Part shown: in pieces, positions 1 to 9,472 of the stretch
How positions within the stretch are numbered: the stretch's first letter is position 1
Layout: each line of letters begins with the position of its first letter
Assembly: GCA_019648995.1 (NCBI GenBank)
Contig: BLXT01002056.1
Location: 3,053,303 to 3,075,455 of the forward strand
Direction of reading: 5' to 3'
DNA: 22,153 nucleotides
Source: Plakobranchus ocellatus
Lineage: Eukaryota > Mollusca > Gastropoda > Plakobranchidae
Translations under genes and position numbers: made by a program
The notes under the pieces: generated by a model
What the model was told of the DNA's origin: nothing
Database searches by the model: none
The model's input: only the letters and a program-made list of their open reading frames with translations

Positions 1-427
1 CCCCCCCCGCGGAGTGTAAATTTTACTCGAAAAATTTCCGTCAAATTAAAATGTAATTACATTTTCGTAATTGGCGGCCCAAAATTAGGCACATGTATGC
101 AAGGGACGCAATTCGAAGCTTTTTTCATTTTCACGAGCACGCATTCTTCCACTAGTGCAATAACTAGGTCAATGCAAATGAGAGCCTTTCTAGCCTTGGT
201 CCAAGTCTCTTTTATTCAAAAAAGAGAATTTGATTCCACATAGTGCATAAATAGTAGATCTAACAATGTGACTGGGGGAAATTGGAAAATGCAATAACCA
301 CAATGGTATATCAATAATAATACAGTGATAGTGATCGGAGTATTCATAGCAATTAGGCTGATAAGAATGAATTATGAGATAGATAAAAATTGTATCAACA
401 AATCAATACTACTAACAATCCTATAAT

Positions 428-431
428 TATA

Positions 432-501
<70 letters not shown>
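428..501. repeat. (ATT)n microsatellite
   Basis: An almost uninterrupted run of ATT triplets about 74 bases long. The bases before it (1-427) show only AT-rich sequence and a C run at the left edge, with no coding signal. Confidence 0.95.
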
Positions 502-504
<3 letters not shown>

Positions 505-517
505 TAAAGCAAAATGA

Positions 518-540
518 ACAGTAGTAAAGTAGTAGTAGTA

Positions 541-639
<99 letters not shown>

Positions 640-660
640 TTAGCAGCAGCACGAGTAGTT
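518..660. repeat. Compound (AGT)n-(AGC)n microsatellite
   Basis: AGT units run to about 580 and AGC units from there to about 650, with a few point changes. The long low-complexity reading frames here (poly-Leu, poly-Ile) are repeat artefacts. The stretch 661-940 downstream holds a short (CA)n near 800-815 and no gene. Confidence 0.95.
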
Positions 661-942
661 ATAGTAGCGATCTAAATAATATCATGCACGCCGAATGAAA
701 GAAAATAAAGAGCCGATTAAGATTTTCCTTTGTCCATTAATATTTGAGCTAACCTACACAATTAACACATCGGGTAAACGAAAAAAGAAAAACGCGCGGA
801 CACACACACACACAGAACTCTACCACACGAAAGTTGTTCCGGGTCCAACGCTTCCGGTTGTAAAAATTTCTTTCCTCTCCTTTTTAACAAAAAAACTTTT
901 AAAAAATGTCCCCATTACGAACTTGCATATTTTAGGTACCTA

Positions 943-971
943 CGAGGGAAGTTCGGAAAGTAACCGGAAAA
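943..971 (+). repeat. Mariner left terminal inverted repeat
   Basis: These 29 bases are the exact reverse complement of 2269-2297. The repeat opens CGAGGGAAGTTCGGAAAG and ends in CCGGAAAA. The match stops at the next base (T on the left, A in the complement of the right end). Confidence 0.93.
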
Positions 972-1082
972 TGATCATAACTTTTGACCTAGTCAATACT
1001 TTAAACAGCGGTAAACAGCATAGTGTTGGAAAATTCATTGTACACTTGATTGAACGCACTGTTAAACAACATTGGTTTGAAA

Positions 1083-2199
1083 ATGGCGCCCCTCATCGCA
1101 GTGTGTTCAAAGCTGGGAATAAGAGCTGTTGTCCGTTTTCTGTTCGCAAAGCGAACAAAATGTTGCGTAATATACAGAGAAATAGTGGTAAAATAAGGTA
1201 AACATGCAATGTCGATGATCCAAGTCTATCAGTGGTGTTCTTGGTTTAAAGACGGCCGAACAAGTTTGCAAGATGAACCAAGGTCTGGACGCCCGAACAC
1301 AGCAAACAATGACTGGAACACAGCTCGAGTTGATGAGCTCATCAAAGTCGACAGAAGAGTGGAACTGAAGGAAATTTCTCTGAAACTTGACATTCCCAAA
1401 ACGAATGTTTATGAAATTGTCCATGATAAATTTGGCTATCGCAAAGTTTCTGCCAGATGGGTCCCCAAAATGTTGCCAGATGAGCATAAGCGCTAGAGAG
1501 TCGAAATCTCCCAAATCCTGCTGCACCGGTGTCAACAAGAAGGTGATGAAACCGTTGATGTGGTGCCTGGCGGGGACCATCGTACCAGGAACAAGCTTCT
1601 TGAACACCTCATCACTGGAGATGAAACTTGGTTACACCTGAGCACTCCGGTGACAAAACGCGACTCAATGACATGGAAGCACCTGTCCTCTCCTGTCACA
1701 AAAAAGTTCAAAGTCCAGCAATCGTCAACAAAAGTGATGGCCACCGTGTTTTGGGACTCTCGTGGAATGATCCTTTTAGATATTCTGCTAAAAAGGAGAG
1801 AGTGTCAATGCGGATCAATATTGTGAAACACTTGACCGGCTGAGACATGCTATTCGATGCAAAAGACCTGGACTCTTGCGTAGCGGAGTTGTCCTTCAAC
1901 ACGACAATGCAACCCCCCACACGGCAAAACGCACAAAGGAATGGCTTGAACGTTACAGGTGAAACATTATTCCCCATCCAGCCCACAGTCCAGACCTTGC
2001 ACCCTCAGACTTTCATCTATTTGGGCCCCTAAAGCGCCACCTGGGAGGCAAAAAGTTTGAGGATTAAGATGAACTCATTCGTGAAGTTCGTGATTGGTTT
2101 TCAAAGCTTGACGCAAACTTTTTCACACAGGGTATATATTCGCTTCTCCCACGGTGGCAAAAATGGATAGCTCTACACGGGGACTACATAGAAAAGTAG
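1083..2199 (+). pseudogene. Mariner transposase pseudogene (four stops, one frameshift)
   Basis: A cut-and-paste DDE transposase, now dead. The N-terminal DNA-binding part is readable: RAVVRFLFAKR near 1119, WCSWFKDGRTS and DEPRSGRP near 1242-1292, and a second helix-turn-helix to 1493. The catalytic part shows TGDETW (first Asp), QHDNATPHTA (second Asp) and SPDLAPSDFHLFGPLKRHL (third Asp), with 34 residues between the second and third, as in D,D34D mariners. The C-terminus ends HGDYIEK before TAG at 2197-2199. Breaks: TAA 1194-1196; TAG 1494-1496; one extra A in the run at 1790-1794, which shifts the frame; TGA 1960-1962 where Trp is expected; TAA 2065-2067. The start at 1083 is inferred. 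Confidence 0.92.
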
Positions 2200-2268
2200 C
2201 CAATAAATTTATCTTTCCCATGTGTAAGTTTCATACTTGTCAATTAAATACTTTTTGAGTAATTCCAT

Positions 2269-2297
2269 TTTTCCGGTTACTTTCCGAACTTCCCTCG
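2269..2297 (-). repeat. Mariner right terminal inverted repeat
   Basis: This is the exact reverse complement of 943-971, followed by the TA target duplicate at 2298-2299. Confidence 0.93.
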
Positions 2298-2388
2298 TAA
2301 CTGCCAATTTCCATGTTTCTGACTTGTGTGGTTTTTTTTTAGCTTACCTCTGCACGTTTGTTTATTGACCTGGCTCAATTATTTATAG

Positions 2389-2699
<311 letters not shown>

Positions 2700-2815
2700 C
2701 GAGAATCCGCCGAGAGATTTTCAGCGTCTTCTCTGTCGCAGGTTCAAGCCCTATTACCTGCGCCCTTGCCTGACAGAGAGCCAAAAGCCTGAGACCATTG
2801 TAATTCACAAAAACT
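2700..2815 (+). mobile_element. tRNA-derived SINE, copy 1 (5' truncated)
   Basis: A pol III B-box GGTTCAAGCC (2741-2750) is followed by the core CTTGCCTGACAGAGAGCC and AAAGCCTGAGA. The same head and core occur in the minus-strand copies at 15429-15590 and 9085-9190. The A-box end is missing, because the SINE starts directly at the microsatellite. It ends near an A-rich stretch around 2808-2815. Confidence 0.7.
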
Positions 2816-2888
2816 AAATCTTTTATTGTTATTTTTTAAAAACTTTTATTATTATTATTATTAGGGGTAGAATATTGTTGTTGTTGTC

Positions 2889-3165
2889 AGATGAGAAAGA
2901 AGAAGAAGAGGATAAGGAAGAGGAAGAGCAGGAAGAGGAGCAGGAGGAGAAAGAGGAGGAAGAGAAGGAGGGGGGAGAGGAGAAGGAGGAGGAGGAATAG
3001 GAGAAGAAGAAGAACATTTAAGAAGAAGAAGAAGAAGAAGAAAAAGAAGAAGAAGAAGAAGAAAAAGAAGAAGAAGAAGAAGAAGAAGAAGAAGAAGAAG
3101 AAGAAGAAGAAGAAGAAGAAGAAGAAGAAGAAGAAGAAGAAGGAAGTTGAGGAAGAGGAGATCTA
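2889..3165. repeat. Long purine tract, (GAA)n / (GGA)n
   Basis: About 270 bases of almost pure purine on the + strand: mixed GGA/GAA to 3010, a short CATTT interruption near 3014, then nearly pure GAA to 3141 and GGAAG to 3165. Such mirror-symmetric purine runs can form triplex (H-) DNA. The Lys/Arg/Glu-rich or Ser-rich frames here are artefacts. Confidence 0.93.
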
Positions 3166-4281
3166 CCGAGAGAAACTATTATCATCATTATTCTCACTTT
3201 TAAAATTAGCCTGGGTATAAAATCCATATATATAAATAAATGGGAAAAAGAAAGGCCAAGTGGCAAGAGTTCTATTCTTCCGAAATGCACTATTTCCACC
3301 TGTGTGTGGATACGTTTTCTGATTGCCATATTTCAAACAGTTCGAATTTCGCACAAAAACGACGGCCCAGCAACTGACAGTTCTTGGATCAAACTGCACA
3401 TCTAAACAGGGCTTGCCTCGTCGTTCCTCTGCCAGTAAGCTTAGTGCATCCAGAGGGAAATTCCAGCGCTGACGTCTTTTTTTTTAATGACCCTAACCTA
3501 GTATGTCACGCGGTTTAGCGGTAATGGGGCAAAATGTAAACAAAGTCGAATTTATGTTAGATCTAGACTTATAATCCGTACAAAGTTCGGAGTCTTAGAA
3601 TTTCATTATAGAGCCATATTAAACAACATTTCAAATTCGGCTTTTTCCGCCCCTGAAGTTACACATGGGAGAATAGATTTCAAATTCAAAAAGACACAAG
3701 AACTGAAAGTAAGCACCCAAAAACTCGCCTGGTGAGCTCAGATAGAAGCAAAGGAACCATTCTTTTCACACAGAATCAGACAAAATTTACATCGGATTAA
3801 AAATTTATCAAAAGCTGCTTTCAATAGAGATTTCAATTTACTTTTATATCATGTTGGAGAAAAATGGCAAGTGAGAAAAAAAGTGACCGTTTCAAAATTC
3901 ACAGCGACGAAAATGTGTCGGCTGCAAAAAAGTCTTGTTACTGACAACGTAATACAATACATGTTCCTGGCTCCTAGATACTCATTTGCATAAATGAATG
4001 CCGGTTAATCTCAAATATCTTTAGTCTCGATTGGACGACAAAAAAAAAATGAAAAAAACCCTTAAGCTTTCGAAAAAAAGAAAAAAGGGCTAAATTTGAG
4101 CATTTTTTGCATGGAAAGGCCAACAATATAAATAGCTGGTTCGAAAAAGTATTTAGTTTTCTTTTCAATTAAAAAAAAAAATGTTTCCAAGATCGTCACA
4201 GTGTAAATTTAACCGACGGAAGAAAACAACGACATTGTCGTTTCTGCTAGTTCAGTCTCGCCCTGAACGTGTATTATGTAT
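3166..4281. other. Non-coding stretch, nothing recognised
   Basis: AT-rich sequence with several short A runs. I find no splice-consistent exon, transposon protein or RNA gene here. The only longer open frames are short, lysine/phenylalanine-rich and lack recognisable domains. Confidence 0.6.
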
Positions 4282-4416
4282 GCTATCTACCTTCACATGC
4301 TAGATCTACCGACGAAATGAATTTGTAAAATGGTTGGCTAAATATGCATAAAATTTACACAATTTTACGCCCACGACCACTTCATTTCGTTGGTAGCACA
4401 TAGAAGGTAGATCTAG
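4282..4416. repeat. Foldback (MITE-like) inverted repeat
   Basis: The left arm (about 4282-4325) contains CTATCTACCTTCACATGCTA and ACGAAATGAA. The right arm (about 4375-4416), read on the minus strand, contains CTACCTTCTATGTGCTACC and ACGAAATGAAG. The arms match over about 40 bases with several mismatches and an extra GATCTA on the left. GTAAAAT on the left also pairs with ATTTTAC on the right inside the loop. No clear target duplication is seen. Confidence 0.5.
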
Positions 4417-5350
4417 AAATCGGTTGGCCTGTTCCCGGATTGCCGAGACTTATTTTGGGTCTAAATGTAACGCAAATACACTGAGAAGGCAGTTGGATCT
4501 ATGGCCGATGTTTACATACAAGCTCCATTTCCGCGTTCATCCAATTGCCTCACAATCCAAGATGGTGACCGAGTAAACTATTCCAAAAAAGCATGTGGGT
4601 TTTTCTTCTTGGATGAAATTGGCATATTCAAAGATGACTCAGACACGGCGGCTGTCAGTTGAACTGTTGATTTTTAACTGTACTTCTAAATAAACGGAGT
4701 TCGTCTCGTCGTTCACCTGTCGGTTCAACGATGACCCGGATATGACACCTGTTTGTAGAACCCTTAATTTTTAATTATTTTACGTTTTAATGGCCAATGT
4801 GACAGGAAGTACTAGAAGCCCTTTTTATTCTATTGAGCTCCACTTCTTTTATTTTAAGAATCACGCAAAATTTTCGAGTAGGTCTTAATTATTCCGAATA
4901 AAAAAAAAATGGCATTAGCCCAAAAATCCTTCGAAACTTAATGAATAAAATTTAGCTCTAGCACGATAAAACAGTTAATTCCGGTATTTATTGAGTATTT
5001 GTATGCCTTACATTCCAGTTACTCCGTTCAGAACTCTAGAATCATTCATACTGTGGAGGGCTAAAGTATTGTTTATTTTTTAGTCAACCGTGGCTTAGTT
5101 CATTTTGGTCCCCAGTGTATGACCCAAGAGGTAATACGCTTCATGGGTATGACAGTAGCCTTGATCCAGTCCTAAATTTAGATGTTAGATCTGGTGCTTT
5201 TCAAATTTTGTCCAGGTGGATAATAAAGACATTATCGATTTTTATCTTATGACGAAGTTTATAGACTTCGGCCTAACATTTTCCTTCAAGATAGTTATTA
5301 TGTCTGAGATTATTTCGATATATTTCATAATGATGGTTTTCATGATTTCC
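4417..5350. other. Non-coding stretch with one short open frame
   Basis: AT-rich sequence. A 53-codon frame at 4501-4662 (MADVYIQAPFPRSSN...) has a balanced composition and an AATAAA at 4688-4693, but no recognisable domain. It is discussed as a finding and not called a gene. Confidence 0.5.
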
Positions 5351-5391
5351 CTGCTGCTGCTGCTACTACTACTACTACTACTACTACTACA

Positions 5392-5461
<70 letters not shown>

Positions 5462-5478
5462 TTACAACAACAACATCA

Positions 5479-5516
<38 letters not shown>

Positions 5517-5522
5517 AACAAT

Positions 5523-5562
<40 letters not shown>

Positions 5563-5566
5563 NNNN

Positions 5567-5643
<77 letters not shown>
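5351..5643. repeat. Compound (CTG)n-(CTA)n-(CAA)n microsatellite
   Basis: CTG units (5351-5361) pass into CTA/TAC units, a short ACA/ATC interruption near 5461-5479, more TAC, then (CAA)n, the N gap, and a further TAC run to 5643. It is the same ACT/AGC motif class as the other trinucleotide arrays, on the opposite strand. Confidence 0.95.
5563..5566. other. Assembly gap (4 N)
   Basis: Four undetermined bases lie between a (CAA)n and a (TAC)n run. Array length across the gap is unreliable. Confidence 0.99.
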
Positions 5644-7040
5644 AACTAGCTGCGAAAAATCAAACAGCATGTGAATCGTAAAGAGAATATTGTTTAGGTG
5701 TGGCTATAAATGTCGTCTAAGAATAATTAGCGAGATATTAGAATAAAAATAGGAGGACATCTGTGAAAAATGCCATTTTTTGGCCAAACAATGCCAAAAT
5801 ATGCTGTAATAAATACCAAAAATACGGTAAAAATGCCATAATTTTGCAGACAGTTAAAGATGACTTCTCGTCAAAATGCAAAGTTAATGTAAAATACAAA
5901 ACATTACCATTACTACAACTAAAGTTACATAAAAAAACAAACGAAATTTAACTTCCAATTTTTAATACAGAAACAAGAATATTTATTATTTTCAGCCAGT
6001 TGGGTCACATTATACGCCTACAGGTGGGTTTAAAAAAAGGTACATACTAAAATTGTGATTAATATTAGTTAATGCTTTTTTGACATTGAGATGTCTTTAG
6101 CATACAATCTAGTAAATACAGAACGATTCTGAAGTAATTAACAAGTAAATCCCAAAATTATGATTCATCAAAAATTATGACGAGGCTATGCTTTCGCAAC
6201 AAAATAAAAATTAAGATGCAAATTTTACGAAAGGCAAGGGAGTAAAAAATAAAATAATCAAAACGTAGGCCTATGCTAAAAGCAAAATAATGTACACAAG
6301 TTGTAAAAACGCAGCTTGAACACAAGTTGGAATGCTGTAATTTCTAAAATGTCTTAATAGAACAGAATGTCTACACCGACTCTGAAAAGAAAAATGTCAT
6401 TAAGGGGAGGTTAAAGTAGCATACAGAAACTGGTTAAAAAAAAAACAAAAAAAAAACTAACACACACACACACGCAAAATATGCGGTAAATATGCGGAAA
6501 GCCTATGCGACCGCATTTTCCGCAAATGTCAATTGTCAGAGAAGCCCCAAAGATAAAATTGGTATTCAAAATATTGTTTAAGTTTATGATATCTGCTCGG
6601 ATCATTGATAGTGAAAAATCTGATTCTTTCTGACAAGAACCCCCAGCTGTAGCGAAAAAACATTAAAAATTCTAATGCCCTAATCTCCCAGAGTTTCCTA
6701 CTCCCCGTCTGTTATCTAGGGCCTAAAATTCTGATTTTTCCAAGTAAAACCCCTCTTCCCTCCGTCTGTCTGTCTCTCTCTCTCTCATTTTTCTCTTTGG
6801 GCCTAATGATTAGAGCCACCCGATTTGCAAGCATGTGCTATAGAAAACTAGATCTATCGAAAAATTCATGACCCACTAGAGTAAGCTTTAAAAGGCGTTT
6901 TCTCATTTCAATCTATTTGAAAATGCTGTAGATCCAAGTAAATAAATGATCCATAAGCCTAAGCATAGTAAAGCCTACCACTCATCGACTTAACTGGTTA
7001 CCGCTCTAGTTCTACCAAGCCCAGTGTTTCCTCCTTACGA
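5644..7040. other. Non-coding stretch, AT-rich
   Basis: I recognise no gene. It holds a (CA)n at about 6460-6474 and a (TCTG)n(TC)n run at about 6763-6786. Base composition becomes more balanced after about 6950, toward the candidate promoter. Confidence 0.6.
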
Positions 7041-7043
7041 ATT

Positions 7044-7086
7044 CTTGCATCAGCTACCGGCTCAGCCAGCATGCACTATTGCATCA
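7044..7086 (-). promoter_or_regulatory. Pair of CARE (ATF4-C/EBP) like sites, candidate ASNS promoter
   Basis: CTTGCATCA (7044-7052) and ATTGCATCA (7078-7086) read TGATGCAAG and TGATGCAAT on the minus strand. Both match the C/EBP-ATF response element consensus TGATGNAAN that ATF4 binds during amino-acid shortage, and the second is the canonical form. Their starts are 34 bp apart, about three helical turns. ASNS is a classic ATF4 target in vertebrates, so the pair fits a promoter here. A good donor, AAAG|GTAAGC, lies about 340 bp downstream. The motifs are seen; the promoter role is inferred. Confidence 0.45.
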
Positions 7087-7149
7087 GCGATCAGCGTTGA
7101 GGAACGTGTTGCCTACCTAGCGGTTTGAATGAAGACTTGATGACCTAGA

Positions 7150-7430
7150 GTAGAATAGAACTTAGGCCTAGTAGAGGAGAAGGGAGTTAAGAATTTACTA
7201 TAAGAGGGCACTTTAGGTCTACGTATTCCAGTTTCTTTCAAGTAGATAGACCTACAGTGTCAGCTTATTAGATCAACTCAGCCCTTTCACTAGTTTAGTC
7301 GGGATTTACCAGCATAGGGAGCCGAGCATTCCAGTATTTTTCATCCCGCAGTGTTGTTGATATTGGCGAATGATATCAATTAAAGTTGTTCTTTCATAAC
7401 TTTACGTACGGTACATTGCCGATTGTAAAG
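7150..7430 (+). other. ASNS: Candidate non-coding exon 1 of ASNS
   Basis: The start codon exon is preceded by a splice acceptor (9268-9269), so at least one upstream 5' UTR exon is expected. The best candidate donor I see is GATTGTAAAG|GTAAGC at 7430/7431, close to the consensus MAG|GTRAGT. It lies downstream of the two CARE-like sites in a stretch free of microsatellites. The left boundary is a guess because no transcription start can be read. Other donors upstream remain possible. Confidence 0.25.
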
Positions 7431-7543
7431 GTAAGCTAACAGCGTTACGTGACAGGATTACCCCCATTCATGAATTTATGAGTTAATTTGTGTACATTTA
7501 TTATCAGTGTAATACTATAGAAGCAGCAAATAAGTCACCATTA

Positions 7544-7645
7544 TCGATTTTTTTCCTTCACACTCCAACGGGGGGCGATCGTGGTGAATTCGATCCCCCT
7601 GAAACAAATCTTTTAGTTAGTCAGCACCGCGCCACCAATTTCCTC
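7544..7645 (-). mobile_element. Possible second tRNA-like SINE
   Basis: On the minus strand the stretch reads GGCGCGGTGCTGACTAACT (A-box-like) and then, about 35 bases on, GGGGATCGAATTCACCACG (B-box-like, GGWTCRANNCC), followed by a C run and an A-rich end. The spacing fits a pol III promoter. It lacks the core of the other SINE family here. The assignment rests on promoter resemblance only. Confidence 0.4.
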
Positions 7646-7658
7646 GCAATAGGCTTGT

Positions 7659-7700
7659 AAAATTTTTCTAGATCTAGATTCTAGATCTAGATCAAATTTT
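7659..7700. repeat. GATCTAG-rich near-palindrome
   Basis: Two tandem TCTAGATCTAGA units sit between AAAATTT and AAATTTT. The 42 bases are almost identical to their own reverse complement, so a cruciform is possible. GATCTAG words are frequent elsewhere in the first 9 kb. Confidence 0.7.
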
Positions 7701-8633
7701 GAAATGATCAGGTGCATTTTTTAAAATGAAAAATTGCTTGACTAGCTTTGGTCTAATTACATAAAGGCCTTGCACTTATTACGGAAAGGACTTTTGATAA
7801 AAGTGACTGTTTTCCCGAACACTCGGAAAAATAGGTCCAGTCCCGATTTTTCCGAACGCAAAGAAAAAGGGATCCGCACTTAGACTATGTCTACGGATCC
7901 GCAAGATTCAGATGTGGGCACTAAGCCTACTTACTTTTTAGAAGCCGTAGATTAAACTTCAGCTAAGTATGACAATGAGTACGAGCATGCCTGTCTTGTC
8001 CTTTTTATTCTGCCTTCTCAAGTTACTGACGAAATGAAGAGGTCGTAGGCCAAGTTATAATGTAAATTGTGCTACTTTCACACAAAATATAGACTAGATC
8101 TATATGTCTGCGATCTCATCTCATCTATACCTGATGAAGGTAGATCTAGAAGCTCAAGTTCCCATTCCATAACATAAGAAATGTTCGATGTGTTTTCGCT
8201 GCTATGGTCAACGATCAATAAATTATCTTGTGTGCTAATCTGCTCCCCTCCCTCCCCCACAATGTTCCTTTCCTTGAAAGTCTGTGTCTGTTTTTAGTGG
8301 ACAATTTCAAAACTGTTCATATTATCCCAAACTATCTGTAGGCCTATCCCTCTTGACTCACAGCCCCACGGACAACCATTTTCACTGAACTCTCTCTCGC
8401 TCTCTCCTTCTTTCTTCATTGAATAAAGCGTTCCGGAAAATAGGTCGGCCATTTCTTAAACTTGACTTAGGCAATAGAAGTAATGAAAGCAGGTATAGTA
8501 CTTTTTTTTTTAAAAACTTGACTCTAAAATATAGTAGATCTAGTAATGATAGCATGCACAATACTTTTAATAGGCTAGTGAGAGTAACCGCATCGTTTGT
8601 AGTGGAGAGGTATAGAAGTAGAGGTAGCAGCAA

Positions 8634-8718
8634 GAACACAGTAGTAGTAGTGGGAGTAGTAGTAGTAATAGTAATAGCAGTAGTAGTAGTAGCAGCAGCA
8701 GCAGCAGCAGTGATAGTT
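8634..8718. repeat. Compound (AGT)n-(AGC)n microsatellite
   Basis: A shorter, more interrupted array of AGT and AGC units, the fourth of this class in the window. Confidence 0.9.
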
Positions 8719-8922
8719 TAGTGATTTATTAAGGAAGCAAAGGAAAAAGTAACAATTGTAGCAGCCGCAGCAAAGTGAAAAAAAAGAGGACCTGTAGTAA
8801 ACTAGTATTCTTAGCACCGATAGCACAATCACGTAGACTTTCTTCTATCCGTGAAATGGCAGCAGTGGCAATACATTTTTACTGTAGCCTGTCTCATCAC
8901 CTCATCCAACTTTTAAAAAGAT

Positions 8923-8923
<1 letters not shown>

Positions 8924-8962
<39 letters not shown>

Positions 8963-8975
8963 TCTCTCTCTCTCC
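8924..8975. repeat. (TC)n microsatellite
   Basis: About 50 bases of TC with one CCC interruption near 8958-8960. Confidence 0.95.
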
Positions 8976-9084
8976 AAGCTTCTATATCTTTCCTACTGAT
9001 TTGCCATATATTTTTTTCCCTCTTCGCTAGATCATAGCTTAGAGCGCGAAATTTCACCTTACAGGTGGATTATTAGAGTTTGTG

Positions 9085-9190
9085 CCCATTTACAAAAAGG
9101 TGATCTCAGACTTTCAGAACCTCATCAGGCAGAGGCATTGGTTATGGACACGGATTCGATCTCAGGACAGAGATACCAAGCAGATCTACT
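9085..9190 (-). mobile_element. tRNA-derived SINE, copy 2 (diverged)
   Basis: On the minus strand the order is AGATCTGC, a B-box-like GATCGAATCC, GCCTCTGCCTGATGAGG and CTGAAAGTCTGAGATCACCT. This is the same order as the SINE at 15429-15590, with about 20-30% differences by eye. It ends about 80 bases before the acceptor of the ASNS start-codon exon. Confidence 0.65.
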
Positions 9191-9269
9191 GGATTTCAGA
9201 AATGTCATTTTTTAATGCTTATATGCATGGCGTTCTTATTCACACGCTAACTATTATTCCATTTTACAG

Positions 9270-9349
9270 GGATTCGGTTAGAAGCTGCCGATAAATCTGA
9301 GCGTTTTGGCTGCAAAAACATAGCAGGATCCATCTAACACAGATACACC
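9270..9349 (+). other. ASNS: ASNS 5' UTR part of the first coding exon
   Basis: A pyrimidine-rich acceptor (ATTCCATTTTACAG, ending at 9269) opens an 80-base leader running to the start codon. The leader has no upstream ATG. The context of the start is ACACCATGT, a fair Kozak match with A at -3. An intron in the 5' UTR just before the coding exon is common in animal ASNS genes. Confidence 0.55.
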
Positions 9350-9472
9350 ATGTGTGGTATTTGGGCAGTGTTTGGTTCGGACGACAATGTTTCTGTTCAG
9401 TGTAATGCCGTGCATAAGATTACACACAGAGGGCCCGATGCTTTTCGTATTGAGAACATCCACCATTTCCCG
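9350..9472 (+). CDS. ASNS: ASNS coding exon 1 (residues 1-41)
   Basis: The exon begins with ATG and encodes [12 protein letters not shown] followed by THRGPDAFR (residues 25-33), the N-terminal signature of the class II glutamine amidotransferase domain. Cys2 becomes the N-terminal nucleophile after Met removal and attacks the glutamine amide, releasing ammonia for the synthetase site. Residues 1-41 align without gaps to human ASNS. The exon ends with CCG, then the donor GTAAAG at 9473, phase 0. The start is certain because the catalytic Cys must follow the initiator Met. The following intron is the longest in the window (4173 bp). Confidence 0.96.

Larger units (their letters stand above)
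941..2299 (+). mobile_element. Mariner (D,D34D) transposon, full length with TA target duplication
   Basis: A 1355-bp element (943-2297) lies between two TA dinucleotides (941-942 and 2298-2299), the target duplication typical of mariner/Tc1. Its ends are perfect 29-bp inverted repeats beginning CGAGGGAAGTTCGGAAAG. The inside encodes a mariner transposase in decay (see the pseudogene entry). Size and layout are normal for the family. It sits about 8 kb upstream of the ASNS start codon, between microsatellites. Confidence 0.93.

Noticed and set aside
395-652. Poly-Leu/poly-Ile frame on the minus strand
   Set aside because: Pure translation of ATT and AGC/AGT microsatellites; no real protein content.
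1107-1986. Minus-strand and off-frame open frames over the mariner
   Set aside because: The + strand transposase pieces explain this region; the others are shadows.
2891-3329. Lys/Arg/Glu-rich and Ser-rich frames
   Set aside because: They are readings of the GAA/GGA purine tract.
5216-5670. Frames with poly-Leu, poly-Val or poly-Cys
   Set aside because: They are readings of the CTA/CAA arrays and even cross the N gap.
9082-9294. 70-codon frame before the ASNS start
   Set aside because: It reads through the minus-strand SINE and part of the 5' UTR in another frame.
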